This document shows positions 35,980 to 44,543 of a DNA stretch of 64,000 bases, one piece after another (position 1 is the stretch's first letter; every line of letters starts with the position of its first letter). The translations under genes and the position numbers were made by a program. The notes below the pieces were generated by a model that searched no databases, was not told the origin of the DNA, and worked only from the letters and a program-made list of their open reading frames with translations. The DNA is from Marinobacterium lutimaris (GTDB lineage: Bacteria > Pseudomonadota > Gammaproteobacteria > Pseudomonadales > Balneatricaceae): contig NZ_FNVQ01000002.1 in the NCBI RefSeq assembly GCF_900108065.1, forward strand, positions 496,001-560,000. The letters run 5' to 3'.

Positions 35980-36008
35980 GCCTAACAAGCCATTACCCAT
36001 ACTTATTC

Positions 36009-36039
36009 AACGTCCGCCCTCTTTAACACGGCGGACGTT
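36009..36039 (+). terminator. intercistronic hairpin after the binding-protein gene
   Basis: AACGTCCGCC (36009-36018) pairs perfectly with GGCGGACGTT (36030-36039) over an 11-base loop. No T-run follows. It is probably a partial terminator or 3' stabiliser that raises binding-protein mRNA above the rest of the operon. Confidence 0.6.
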
Positions 36040-36062
36040 CTGCCTTAGAAGTGAATCCCCTC

Positions 36063-37043
36063 ATGAGCGATAACGCATACGAAACCGGCCGCCTGAACCT
36101 GCCGTTTGTTGGCCACACCACTTTTGCCAAGAGCCCGGTCGTTTCCAACTGGAACGAGATCGACGCCGACTTCGCCGTGCTCGGCGTGCCCTACGACATG
36201 GGCTGCCAGTACCGCTCAGGCGCCCGCTTCGGACCGCGCGGCATCCGTGCCTCCTCTACCCTGTTCAGCTTCGGCCACAGCGGTGCCTACGACTACGAAG
36301 GCGACACCCTCTACCTGCAGAAGGAGAAGGTACGTATCGTCGATCTCGGTGACGTGGACATGATCCACACCAACACCGAGAAGTGCCTGGAAAACACCGA
36401 AGCCGCCGTACGCGCCATTCTGAAAAGCGGCGCCACCCCGGTGATCCTCGGTGGCGACCACGCCATCACCGCAGCCAACGTAGCGGCTTACTCTGAAGAA
36501 GAGCCGATCCACGTGGTGCAGTTTGATGCTCACCTGGACTTCGTCGACGAGCGCCACGGCGTACGTTACGGCCACGGCAACTGCATGCGCCGTATCTCCG
36601 AGATGGAACACGTGTCCGGCATGACCCAGCTGGGTATCCGCAACGTTTCCTCCTCCAACCAGGCCGACCACCAGGCGGCGAAAGATGCGGGTTCTACCAT
36701 CCTGTCCGTGCGCCAGGTACGCAAGCTGGGCCTGCAGGCGCTGCTGGAGAAGATCCCGGCGGGCAAACGCTACTACCTGACCATCGATATCGACGGTTTC
36801 GACCCGTCCATCGCACCGGGTACCGGCACCCCGAGCCACGGCGGCTTCGCTTACTACGAAGTTCTGGAAGTGATCGAACAGCTGGCCCAGCGCGGCGATA
36901 TCGTCGGCGTGGACGTCTGCGAAGTAGCGCCGCCTTACGACCCGACTGAAGTCACCTCCATTCTTGCTGCCCAGCTGCTGATGAACACCATCGGTTACAT
37001 CGCGCACCACCGTGAGCAGAAAGCACTCGGAGCCGAAGCATGA
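36063..37043 (+). CDS. ureohydrolase (agmatinase/guanidino-acid hydrolase family), first of two
   Basis: A 326-residue arginase-fold enzyme. All dinuclear metal motifs are present: GGDHAIT, FDAHLDF and DIDGFDP, along with APGTGTPSHGG. It is SpeB-like rather than arginase-like. A start at the ATG at 36063 (MSDNAYETG) is preferred; an in-frame GTG at 36051 is possible and neither has a strong ribosome site. It overlaps the second ureohydrolase gene by 4 bases. Substrate candidates are agmatine, guanidinobutyrate, guanidinopropionate, guanidine or methylguanidine; the products would be urea plus an amine. Confidence 0.85.
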   Translation: MSDNAYETGRLNLPFVGHTTFAKSPVVSNWNEIDADFAVLGVPYDMGCQYRSGARFGPRGIRASSTLFSFGHSGAYDYEGDTLYLQKEKVRIVDLGDVDMIHTNTEKCLENTEAAVRAILKSGATPVILGGDHAITAANVAAYSEEEPIHVVQFDAHLDFVDERHGVRYGHGNCMRRISEMEHVSGMTQLGIRNVSSSNQADHQAAKDAGSTILSVRQVRKLGLQALLEKIPAGKRYYLTIDIDGFDPSIAPGTGTPSHGGFAYYEVLEVIEQLAQRGDIVGVDVCEVAPPYDPTEVTSILAAQLLMNTIGYIAHHREQKALGAEA

Positions 37044-38008
37044 GCAAGGATCCCAAGGTTCAGCCGCGTTACACCGGCATCCCCACGTTTATGCGTACCC
37101 CCTACGCACCGACGCTGGAAGATATCGATATCGCCCTGATCGGCGTGCCCTTTGACGGCGGCGTGACCAACCGCGCCGGCGCCCGTCACGGGCCGCGCGA
37201 AATGCGTAACCAGTCCAGCCTGATGCGCACCATTAACCAGGCCACCGGCGTTGCGCCGTTCGACCTGGTGCGCGTTGGCGATGCCGGCGATGCGGTGCCG
37301 GACACCCCGTTCGAACTGCTGGCGGCGCACAAGTCGATCGAAGAGTTCTACGAGGGCATCAAGGCCGCAGGCGTCATGCCGATCTCCGCCGGTGGCGATC
37401 ACTCCATCACCCTGCCGATCCTGCGGGCGCTGGCGAAGGATGGCCCGGTGGCGATGGTGCATTTCGATGCACACTGCGACACCGGCGATTTCTACCTGGG
37501 TTCCAAGTTCCACCACGGCTCACCGTTCAAGGTCGCCGCGGAGGAAGGGCTGATCGATCCGAAGAAGACAATCCAGATCGGTATCCGTGGCGGCGTCACC
37601 GACCGCGATATCTGGAAGTTCAGCTACGAAAGCGGCATGCGCGTTATCCATATCGAAGAGTTCTACGAGATGGGCCTTAACGCCGTGATCGACGAGATCA
37701 AAAAGGTCGTGGGCGACAGCCCGGTGTACGTCACCTTCGACGTGGATGGTCTGGACCCGGTCTACGCGCCCGGCACCGGCACCCCGGAGATCGGCGGTTT
37801 CACCACCTTCGAAGCGCAGCAGATGATCCGCTCCCTGGCGGATCTCAACATCATCGGTGGCGATGTGGTGGAAGTGGCTCCGCCGTTCGATCCCAGCGGC
37901 GTTACCGCCCTGACCGGCGCCACCATGATGTTTGAACTGCTCTGCGTCTCTGCCGTGTCGCTTAAGCGTCAGCGCGGCGATTCAATCAGTACCGAAAACG
38001 GAGGCTGA
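37040..38008 (+). CDS. ureohydrolase (guanidinopropionase/guanidinobutyrase-like), second of two
   Basis: A 322-residue arginase-fold hydrolase. Metal motifs are GGDHSIT, FDAHCDTG and DVDGLDP. The N terminus (YTGIPTFMRTPYAP) and GVPFDGGVTNRAGARHGPRE resemble GpuA/GbuA-type guanidino-acid hydrolases more than SpeB. It is clearly divergent from the neighbouring paralogue, so the pair may form a hetero-oligomer or act on two substrates. Coupled to the upstream gene by an ATGA overlap and 2 bases from the permease gene. Confidence 0.86.
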   Translation: MSKDPKVQPRYTGIPTFMRTPYAPTLEDIDIALIGVPFDGGVTNRAGARHGPREMRNQSSLMRTINQATGVAPFDLVRVGDAGDAVPDTPFELLAAHKSIEEFYEGIKAAGVMPISAGGDHSITLPILRALAKDGPVAMVHFDAHCDTGDFYLGSKFHHGSPFKVAAEEGLIDPKKTIQIGIRGGVTDRDIWKFSYESGMRVIHIEEFYEMGLNAVIDEIKKVVGDSPVYVTFDVDGLDPVYAPGTGTPEIGGFTTFEAQQMIRSLADLNIIGGDVVEVAPPFDPSGVTALTGATMMFELLCVSAVSLKRQRGDSISTENGG

Positions 38009-38010
38009 GG

Positions 38011-38661
38011 ATGTTTGATCTCGGAGTAGTCTGGGAATACCGCGGCGCTCTGCTTAACGGGCTGTGGATGACCTTCTGGATTTCAGGTATCTCGATCTTT
38101 TTCGGCTTCATCATCGGCGCCCTGATCTGTCAGGCGCGCCGTGCCGAAAATCCGGTGATCAGAGGCCTGGCCACGGTCTATATCAGCGCCCTGCGCGGTA
38201 CCCCGATACTGATCCAGCTGGCGATTATCTTCTTCTTTCTGCCACTGGCCGGGATCAACATCCCCTCGCTTCTCGCGGCGATCATCGCGCTGTCGCTTAA
38301 CAGCAGCGCGTTTCAGGCCGAGATCCTGCGCGGTGGTTTCCAGATGCTGCCGAAAGGCCAGCTGGAAGCCGCCTGGGATTTCGGCTTCAGCCGCTGGCAG
38401 TCGCTGATCCATGTGGAGCTGCCCCAGGTGGCCCGCAACACCCTGCCGGCGCTGGTCAATGATGCCATCGACATCATCAAGAACTCGTCGCTGATCTCCA
38501 CCATCGCCGTAACCGAGCTGATGCGGGTGGCACAGCAGTACTCGTCCACCACCTACCGTCCGATCGAGTTTTTCATCGCCGCCGGGCTGCTCTATCTGGT
38601 GCTGACCACCGCGGTGAGCCAGGCCGGCCAGTACCTCGAACGCCGACTCAGCTACCGCTAG
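38011..38661 (+). CDS. polar amino-acid-type ABC permease (HisM/HisQ family), first
   Basis: A 216-residue permease with about five helices and the HisQ/M signature loop (FQAEILRGGFQMLPKGQLEA, then WDFGFSRWQSLIHVELPQ). YISALRGTPILIQLAIIFFF is the conserved early segment. GGAGGCTGAGG lies just before the ATG. It works with the following permease and ATPase and the binding protein at 35.1 kb. Confidence 0.92.
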   Translation: MFDLGVVWEYRGALLNGLWMTFWISGISIFFGFIIGALICQARRAENPVIRGLATVYISALRGTPILIQLAIIFFFLPLAGINIPSLLAAIIALSLNSSAFQAEILRGGFQMLPKGQLEAAWDFGFSRWQSLIHVELPQVARNTLPALVNDAIDIIKNSSLISTIAVTELMRVAQQYSSTTYRPIEFFIAAGLLYLVLTTAVSQAGQYLERRLSYR

Positions 38662-38670
38662 GAGATAAGC

Positions 38671-39330
38671 ATGGACCTGACACTCTTCGTTACCTACGGC
38701 CCACAGCTTCTCAAAGGGGTGATGTTCACCCTCTACGTCTGCGGCGGCGCCCTGGTGATCGGCCTGCTGCTGGGGATGCTGCTCTGCATTATCGGCCGCA
38801 GCGGCAACCGCGCGCTCTACGTGTTCTACCGTCTTTACATCACCCTGTTCCGCGGCACACCGCTGCTGGTGCAGATCTACCTGGTGTTTTACGGCGGCCC
38901 GTTCGTGGGCCTGGAATTCAGTGAGATCCAGGTGGGTATCGGCGGCCTTGGCCTCTATACCGCGGCCTACTTTGCCGAGATTTTCCGTAGCGGCTTTCAG
39001 AGCATTCCCAAGGGACAGATCGAAGCGGCCACCGATCTGGGATTCTCGCGCAGCCAGACCTTTTTCCACGTCAGCCTGCCGCAGATGTTTGCCGGCGTGC
39101 TGCCGACCCTGGTAAACCAAACCATCCTGCTGGTGAAGGAATCCGCGATTCTGTCGGTGATCACCGTGCCGGAGATGACAACCGCCGCCACGCGGATGTC
39201 CACAGAGACCTTCTCGGTGATCGAACCCTACCTGTTCCTTGGATTCACCTACTGGCTGATCACTTTCACGCTGTCACGGGCCGCCCGCCGCGTCGAAACC
39301 CGGCTGACCGCCTATATCGCCGCCAGATGA
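38671..39330 (+). CDS. polar amino-acid-type ABC permease, second
   Basis: A 219-residue paralogue of the preceding permease, with YITLFRGTPLLVQIYLVFYG and the coupling loop FAEIFRSGFQSIPKGQIEAA. AGGAG lies 6 bases before the ATG at 38671. The two permeases presumably form a heterodimer. Confidence 0.92.
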   Translation: MDLTLFVTYGPQLLKGVMFTLYVCGGALVIGLLLGMLLCIIGRSGNRALYVFYRLYITLFRGTPLLVQIYLVFYGGPFVGLEFSEIQVGIGGLGLYTAAYFAEIFRSGFQSIPKGQIEAATDLGFSRSQTFFHVSLPQMFAGVLPTLVNQTILLVKESAILSVITVPEMTTAATRMSTETFSVIEPYLFLGFTYWLITFTLSRAARRVETRLTAYIAAR

Positions 39331-39377
39331 GCCGCCCTTTGCAGCCAGACTGAAAAGAGATTGAAGAGAGACTGCCC

Positions 39378-40175
39378 ATGAGCAACGTGAAACAGAAGCC
39401 GGTCATCCGCATGATCGACGTGAAGAAAAGGTTCGGCGACAACGAGGTCCTTAAGGGGATCGATCTGGATGTTTACCAGAGCGAGGTGGTCTGCATCATC
39501 GGCGGCTCCGGCTCCGGCAAGAGCACCATGCTGCGCTGTATCGACTTTCTTGAGACCTATGAAGGTGGCGAGATCACCGTCGAAGGCAAGATGATCGGCT
39601 ACGGCTCCGATAACGCCGGTAACCTCAAGCCCCTGCCCAAGCACCAGGTGCAGAAAGACCTGCGCAACGTGGGCATGGTGTTCCAGCAGTTCAACCTCTG
39701 GCCGCACAAGAGCGTGCTGGAAAACGTGATGGCGCCGCTGATGCTGGTGGCCGGCTTCTCCCGCGCCGAAGCCAAGGAAAAAGCCCTGGCCGCCCTGACC
39801 AAGGTGGATATGGCGCACAAAGCCGATGTATTCCCCGGTACTCTTTCCGGCGGTCAGCAACAGCGTGTCGCCATCGCCCGCGCCCTTGCCAAGGAACCGC
39901 GCATCCTGCTGTTCGATGAACCCACCTCAGCGCTGGACCCTGAGCTGGTCGGCGAGGTACTCAAGGTGATGCGACAGCTTGCCGAAGAAGGGATGACCAT
40001 GGTGATCGTCACCCACGAAATGGGCTTCGCCGCCCAGGTATCAGACAAGGTGATCTTCTTGGCCGATGGCCGTATCGAAGAGCAGGGCCCACCGTCTGAG
40101 CTGTTCGCCAACCCCACATCACCGCGCCTGAAAGCCTTTCTGGCCACCTGGTCCGAGCGCAACGGCACCCTCTGA
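39378..40175 (+). CDS. polar amino-acid-type ABC ATPase (GlnQ/HisP family)
   Basis: A 265-residue ATPase with Walker [10 protein letters not shown], signature [14 protein letters not shown], Walker [14 protein letters not shown] and H-loop VTHEMGF. It is the last gene of the importer/ureohydrolase operon and is followed by a strong terminator. Confidence 0.93.
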   Translation: MSNVKQKPVIRMIDVKKRFGDNEVLKGIDLDVYQSEVVCIIGGSGSGKSTMLRCIDFLETYEGGEITVEGKMIGYGSDNAGNLKPLPKHQVQKDLRNVGMVFQQFNLWPHKSVLENVMAPLMLVAGFSRAEAKEKALAALTKVDMAHKADVFPGTLSGGQQQRVAIARALAKEPRILLFDEPTSALDPELVGEVLKVMRQLAEEGMTMVIVTHEMGFAAQVSDKVIFLADGRIEEQGPPSELFANPTSPRLKAFLATWSERNGTL

Positions 40176-40202
40176 TTTTCTTAGGTTTACCCAACCTGTT
40201 TT

Positions 40203-40234
40203 AGCGCGGCAGCTTCTGGCTCCGCGCTTTTTTA
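40203..40234 (+). terminator. Rho-independent terminator of the importer/ureohydrolase operon
   Basis: AGCGCGG (40203-40209) pairs with CCGCGCT (40222-40228), followed directly by TTTTTTATT. It starts 27 bases after the ATPase stop. Confidence 0.88.
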
Positions 40235-40739
40235 TTGGGCTGCTTATCAGTCACGGATGAGGTCCGCGTTTACTCGGATTCCGGCCACTGAGAATCCAGG
40301 GCACTCGCCAGCTTTCCAAGTCTGCTCCTCCAAACTCCGACTAAGTGCTTACACAAGAACGCCCTTATCTAACTTGTGCCTTCCTCCCAACCGTAGCAAA
40401 CTGACTCCAGCGTCAGACAGGCAGTAGACGCATAGACTCAACGGTAGGTAAGCCAAGGGACTGATGATGAATACCTGCAGTGCATTCTCAGTGTTAACGA
40501 TAAATTGCTTATCTCTGCGTACGGACCCAACGTCTCCGACAGCTTCAGCAACAGTAGTTCGCTTTACCTCTTCAGTGTTGCTTCAAGCGATTCGACCACC
40601 GTTTAACCTGGCAGCGGCGAATGGCTTCATTTTTTCTCTTTTATTTTCAATATCTTATTTTATAAAAAGCAGAATATCGAAAATTAAAAGGTATACCCGC
40701 CAATAATTATTATGACGTCGTAGACCTCATAAGCAGACT
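40235..40739. other. 505-bp region leading into the cassette array
   Basis: Base composition shifts from GC-rich to AT-rich toward the right end. No integrase gene and no convincing attI were found. A possible 80-codon frame at 40464-40706 follows an AAGGGA but looks like chance. GTTTAAC at 40601 fits an attC outer-box pattern but has no partner with supporting complementarity. Confidence 0.5.
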
Positions 40740-40746
40740 GTTAGGC
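40740..40746 (+). other. integron core recombination site at the left end of the cassette array
   Basis: GTTAGGC fits the GTTRRRY core of integron recombination sites and lies 17 bases before the first cassette ATG, the position expected for the junction left of a first cassette. The flanking sequence to the left does not resemble the next attC, so it may be an attI remnant. Confidence 0.55.
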
Positions 40747-40762
40747 ATCAGAAGGAGCGAGA

Positions 40763-41659
40763 ATGAAGTTTGAATTTGGAGATCTATATAAATTTATAGT
40801 ATCTCTGGGTGTGGTATTGATAACCCTATCTATTTTAGCTCCTTGGATGTTTCTTAGGGAGCCTTTCGATCTATTCCGACCTGAGTCAGAGATCAACGCA
40901 CTATCAGATGTGGCTAAGGCGGTGGTAATTGAAAGGCAATATGCAGTTTCGTTTATCGTTAGCTTTATTCCATGGTTCTCCTCTACCGGTTCTACTGTAG
41001 GAATGATATTCATCTTCCTTGGCCTAAAAAACTGGAGGAAAAACCAGCTCCATCTTGACGAGCAAACAAGGCTCGATGTCGAAATAAAAAAGCAATCACT
41101 TCGCTATGCAACCAAAGATGAAATAGAAGAGAAAGAAATGTCAGAATACGAGAGTCTTCAGGTTGCAGAGTCAGGAAATTCTGATTTCTATGTTGTTAAT
41201 TCGTTTAGATCGCAATACTCAAAAGTGGAAGAGCTTGTCTACGACAAGTTAACAAAGATGTATGGAAATAAGTTTGACGTTAGTCACAACAAAATGGTGG
41301 CGAACGTTGAATTGGATATATTGCTTCGTGCTAAGGCCATGTTAACCAAAGACTATATAGTTGAAGTTAAATATATAAGGAAAGGATTTAACTTCGGCTG
41401 GCTTCGCGAAGTATATTTGAAAAATATATATGCAAAGAGCGTATATTCTCAGGTGACAAACAGACTGCCGAATACACTTCTTCTCATTGTTATTGATTCA
41501 GAGGCTTACAATGAAGAAAAGTACAACCAGTTAATAAATCGGTTGGCTGGAGAGTCTGAAGGTCGAAAAGGAAAAGATCTAGTTTGCATTATTACGAAAC
41601 AGGAGCTTATGAGTAGTGATGCTCAAGCTCTTCAAGAAAGGCTGTCAATCCATGCCTAA
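40763..41659 (+). CDS. cassette 1: two-helix membrane protein with PD-(D/E)xK nuclease-like domain
   Basis: A 298-residue protein with AT-rich codon use unlike the chromosome. Helices lie at about residues 10-30 and 62-88, followed by a charged linker. The C-terminal domain has D185 (NVELDILLRAKAM) and E201-x-K203 (DYIVEVKYI), the spacing of a restriction-endonuclease-like core with a leading Glu157 (KVEELVYDKL). AAGGAG precedes the ATG. The stop codon TAA lies inside the first box of the attC at 41654, as usual in cassettes. I do not recognise a named family; a membrane-tethered nuclease for phage defence is the best inference. Confidence 0.72.
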   Translation: MKFEFGDLYKFIVSLGVVLITLSILAPWMFLREPFDLFRPESEINALSDVAKAVVIERQYAVSFIVSFIPWFSSTGSTVGMIFIFLGLKNWRKNQLHLDEQTRLDVEIKKQSLRYATKDEIEEKEMSEYESLQVAESGNSDFYVVNSFRSQYSKVEELVYDKLTKMYGNKFDVSHNKMVANVELDILLRAKAMLTKDYIVEVKYIRKGFNFGWLREVYLKNIYAKSVYSQVTNRLPNTLLLIVIDSEAYNEEKYNQLINRLAGESEGRKGKDLVCIITKQELMSSDAQALQERLSIHA

Positions 41660-41725
41660 CAAGCGCAAGCACGCGGAACAATTTTCCGCTGCGCTCCATA
41701 TTGTCTGGTGTTGTGGGCGTTAGGC
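41654..41725 (+). other. attC site 1
   Basis: GCCTAAC (41654-41660) and GTTAGGC (41719-41725) are exact complements at the ends of a 72-bp imperfect dyad. AACAAT and ATTGT inside it can also pair. This is the standard attC layout (RYYYAAC to GTTRRRY). It follows the stop of cassette 1 and precedes cassette 2. Confidence 0.9.
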
Positions 41726-41741
41726 TCCTAGGAGGGTACAA

Positions 41742-42605
41742 ATGAGTGAAACTGCGGGTACGATTATAAAGCTACTGGCAGCCCTTACTTCACCAAAGGC
41801 ATGTGTTAAGTACATAACAGTTGCAGTGACTTTGTTGATCTCCTGGAAATACCTTGAGCCAGTTATCTCAGAGACTCAAATATCCAAAGAACAATTATCA
41901 ATTGTCCTGCTCCTTCTTGGTGTAGGGTGTGGCTCACTTGTAGGACAAGCAATATCCTGGGCTGCTGAGCTCTTATGGAAACAGCATAAGTCAAAAAAAG
42001 AAGCGGCGCTTAAACAAGAGATGGAATTAGAAGAAGCCAAGCGTGAAGGAATTGAGAAAGAACAAAAGGAAAAGTTGCTATTAACAAAGATTCAAAGTTC
42101 GTTTGAGCATCTACATTTCGAACAGAAATCCACTTTAAGAAAATTAACCCTGAAAAATGAAACTCTAGATCTGTCTGAGTCAAATAACTCAGCGCTAGAG
42201 AAAAATGGATACATTCAAAGGCTAGTACATGTCAGGGTTACAGATTACTTGACCCAAATTAATCCCCTGATCAGTCATTTCATTAAAGAGCAATGGTCAG
42301 CCGAAAAAGAGTCAAAGGTAAAATCGTTCCTAGAATATAACTATCATGCAGAGAAATTACTTGAGTTGCTTGAGGAAGATAATCAGGACAAGGACTTTCC
42401 TGTTGATAAAGAAGTTCTGAAAAGCACTTCACGCTACTCAGAGGGTGTTCGGGGGCAAGATGACGATAGAGAAAATAGCACAGGCTATTGGCTGTGGTTC
42501 GAGGACTATCTTTTAGAGGAGTTCGAGAAAAAGACTGGGAAATCGTATGTTGATGAAGCTTTTATATCCTTGCAGAGAATTACTGGCGATGAAGTCACAG
42601 CCTAA
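41742..42605 (+). CDS. cassette 2: superinfection exclusion protein B-like (SieB) membrane protein
   Basis: A 287-residue protein with helices at about residues 22-37 and 52-75, then a coiled, Lys/Glu-rich stretch (residues 79-110) and a cytoplasmic domain. HLHFEQKSTLRKLTLKNETL followed by SNNSALEKNGYIQRL has the form of the SieB C-terminal domain as I know it from prophages, where it blocks lytic growth of a second phage. GGAGGG precedes the ATG. It is AT-rich and bounded by attC sites. Assignment is by eye on a divergent family. Confidence 0.65.
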   Translation: MSETAGTIIKLLAALTSPKACVKYITVAVTLLISWKYLEPVISETQISKEQLSIVLLLLGVGCGSLVGQAISWAAELLWKQHKSKKEAALKQEMELEEAKREGIEKEQKEKLLLTKIQSSFEHLHFEQKSTLRKLTLKNETLDLSESNNSALEKNGYIQRLVHVRVTDYLTQINPLISHFIKEQWSAEKESKVKSFLEYNYHAEKLLELLEEDNQDKDFPVDKEVLKSTSRYSEGVRGQDDDRENSTGYWLWFEDYLLEEFEKKTGKSYVDEAFISLQRITGDEVTA

Positions 42606-42671
42606 CAAGCGCATGTTGTCGGACTGTTTTTCCGCTCCGCTCCAAACCAGCCGCAAATGCGGGCGTAAGAA
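42600..42671 (+). other. attC site 2 (degenerate right core)
   Basis: GCCTAAC (42600-42606) followed by AAGCGCAT matches attC 1 for twelve bases. The right end GGGCGTAAGAA (42661-42671) is a degenerate core (GTAAGAA for GTTRRRY). CGCAT and ATGCG inside can pair. The 72-bp length equals that of attC 1. Confidence 0.78.
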
Positions 42672-42685
42672 AGAGGGGGCCCGGA

Positions 42686-43345
42686 ATGTCTATGAGCTAT
42701 GAGGAAGCCGAGCAGGAAGCTGCATATGATGAATTTGTTGCTTCGTTAGCAGAAGAGCTTTACGACGAACATCGCGACCAAGCGATTGAAGAGTTCATAA
42801 CTGAAAGACTTCAGTCATACTATGAACGTAACTCTTCCATCGCCGTCAGTGCATTGAAATTTCTTGAAACTTCAAAGAGCCTATTAGACAAAGACCCAAC
42901 GGCCTCGCTCCTCTATTCGTCGATCGCCACGGAGGTGATTTTAAAGACCGTTATTCTTAAGCCCATTGTTTCCGGCTTGGTGCACAGTGAATCGATTTCG
43001 GAGCTTATCGCAACTGTTTTGACTAAGCAGACTGGAGTGGATCGTTTCAAGGATCTGATATTTAAAATATTGGAAGAGTATGTGGAGATCAATGAGGGCG
43101 CTGCAAAGTATAGTCGTCCCAAGTCATCGATGTCTCTGTGGAAGGAGAGGGAGTTAGTTCAAAAAGTGCGGAACGCTGTAGCTCATCGAGCAGAGTTTTG
43201 CAGCGTGGCCGATGCTCAACTTTCTATGGCCATAGCAAATGAATTTTATTTACTTACGGAGCGACTTATCGGTGCACTCGGTTTCCATTTCGATAGCTCT
43301 GGCAAAATCAGGTTTGGGGTTCCCGGGCAACAAACTATGTTCTAA
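42686..43345 (+). CDS. cassette 3: HEPN-like protein with RX4H motif
   Basis: A 219-residue, all-helical soluble protein. R162-N163 to H167 (VRNAVAHRAEF) is the RX4H motif of HEPN ribonucleases, with a helix before it rich in Lys and Glu. An earlier helix (SIAVSALKFLETSKSLLDKD, then ASLLYSSIATEVILKTVIL) has the form of the HEPN N-terminal helices. The first 45 residues are acidic. GAGGGGG precedes the ATG. No partner nucleotidyltransferase is in the cassette. A ribonuclease acting in abortive infection is plausible. Confidence 0.7.
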   Translation: MSMSYEEAEQEAAYDEFVASLAEELYDEHRDQAIEEFITERLQSYYERNSSIAVSALKFLETSKSLLDKDPTASLLYSSIATEVILKTVILKPIVSGLVHSESISELIATVLTKQTGVDRFKDLIFKILEEYVEINEGAAKYSRPKSSMSLWKERELVQKVRNAVAHRAEFCSVADAQLSMAIANEFYLLTERLIGALGFHFDSSGKIRFGVPGQQTMF

Positions 43346-43420
43346 CAATCTGCTTCACAGCGACCGATTTCCCGCAGCTTCGCAGCTCTAAACCGGCGCG
43401 TAAGCAAGGCATTATTAGTT
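43340..43420 (+). other. attC-like site 3 (degenerate)
   Basis: TTCTAACAAT (43340-43349) at the stop of cassette 3 pairs roughly with ATTATTAGTT (43411-43420), and TGCTT with AAGCA inside. About 81 bp. Both core boxes depart from consensus, so this site may be weak or dead, although its position between two cassettes is correct. Confidence 0.6.
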
Positions 43421-43439
43421 TAAAAAATCTGAGAACTAA

Positions 43440-44543
43440 ATGAGACAAGTATCTGGAGCAGTATTAACGCAAGAGCTTGCGAAGCATACATCTATTAAAG
43501 ATGTAGCTGCTGACAAAGGGTTTCCGGTGAAATCATACAGGGAGCTAGTTGAACAAGTTGCGAAACTTTCATATCTAAATAAAGACCACCTTCTATTTTT
43601 TAGAGGCCAAGGAAGCGATTACAAAAACAAGGCAGAAAAGTCGACTTTCTACCCCACAATATATAGAAGCGACTATTTAACGCAGCAAGAACTAGATTAT
43701 AGATTTGATAAGTTATATAGCGCCAGCAAAATTCTTGTAGACCTATTCAAGAAGCATAAAGTAGAAGGTCAGTATGAACTCAGACGAAAGAAATATATTC
43801 AGTGGAGCATACTTCAACATTACGAAGTTACTGAGACACCTCTTATAGATATTACGCAGTCCATTAGAGTTGCCTGTTCGTTTGCGCAATTGAATAACGA
43901 TCAGGATACAGCCTTTATTTACGTATTTGGCCTCCCATACTACACGAACAGAATATCAATAAATTCGGAACAAGATTTAATAAACATTAGACTGTTAAGC
44001 ATTAGTCCCCCAAAAGCACTTCGTCCATACTTTCAAGAAGGTTTTTTAGTGGGGACAGATGACATCACCAATGAGTACGAAAGAAAAGAAGAGTTAGATT
44101 TAAACAATAGATTGATTGCAAAGTTCGAGATACCAAACTCTGATTCATTTTGGGGTAAGTCTTTCGACCGTATTCCTAAAAATGCTCTATATCCGCAAAA
44201 CGACGAGATTGAGAGAATATGTCGAGATATTAGTAAAAATCTTGGTGCAGAGATTGCGCCTTCTAATATAGGTAAATTCCTTAAATTGTGGGCAGAAATT
44301 GAGCAAGATACTTTGAGGCGAGCCAGGAAGTATATTAGAGATATTCATAACATAAGGAATGCCATTACGGTTCTACTAAAATATGAGGAAAATACGTATG
44401 GATTGTATAAGGAACTAGACAATTTACGTATTTTTCGGAACAATGTTGTGCACAAGCCAGCATCCATTTCAAATGACGAATTAAATAGAAATATACAAAC
44501 CCTCAGGATGCTTAGAGTAGAAATTGGCAAAAAAAACTCATAA
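43440..44543 (+). CDS. cassette 4: FRG-domain protein with C-terminal RX4H HEPN-like region
   Basis: A 367-residue protein. The N-terminal FRG domain is marked by F54-R55-G56-Q57 (HLLFFRGQGSDYKNKAEK) and by QHYEVTETPLIDITQSIRVA, the second FRG signature. The C-terminal 80 residues are helical and end in R333 to H338 (RIFRNNVVHKP), another RX4H motif. FRG-domain proteins are found in defence islands, but their activity is not settled. A fusion to a HEPN-like helix bundle would make this a two-domain effector. Codon use is strongly AT-rich. Confidence 0.7.
   Translation: MRQVSGAVLTQELAKHTSIKDVAADKGFPVKSYRELVEQVAKLSYLNKDHLLFFRGQGSDYKNKAEKSTFYPTIYRSDYLTQQELDYRFDKLYSASKILVDLFKKHKVEGQYELRRKKYIQWSILQHYEVTETPLIDITQSIRVACSFAQLNNDQDTAFIYVFGLPYYTNRISINSEQDLINIRLLSISPPKALRPYFQEGFLVGTDDITNEYERKEELDLNNRLIAKFEIPNSDSFWGKSFDRIPKNALYPQNDEIERICRDISKNLGAEIAPSNIGKFLKLWAEIEQDTLRRARKYIRDIHNIRNAITVLLKYEENTYGLYKELDNLRIFRNNVVHKPASISNDELNRNIQTLRMLRVEIGKKNS

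Noticed and set aside
35977-35992. GCCTAACAAGCC after the binding-protein stop, like an attC left box
   Set aside because: No right-hand core or dyad follows, base composition is chromosomal and the gene belongs to an ABC operon.
40464-40706. 80-codon frame before the cassette array
   Set aside because: Low-complexity Ser/Thr-rich sequence with no recognisable feature and composition changing within the frame; it may be chance, so it was left as non-coding.
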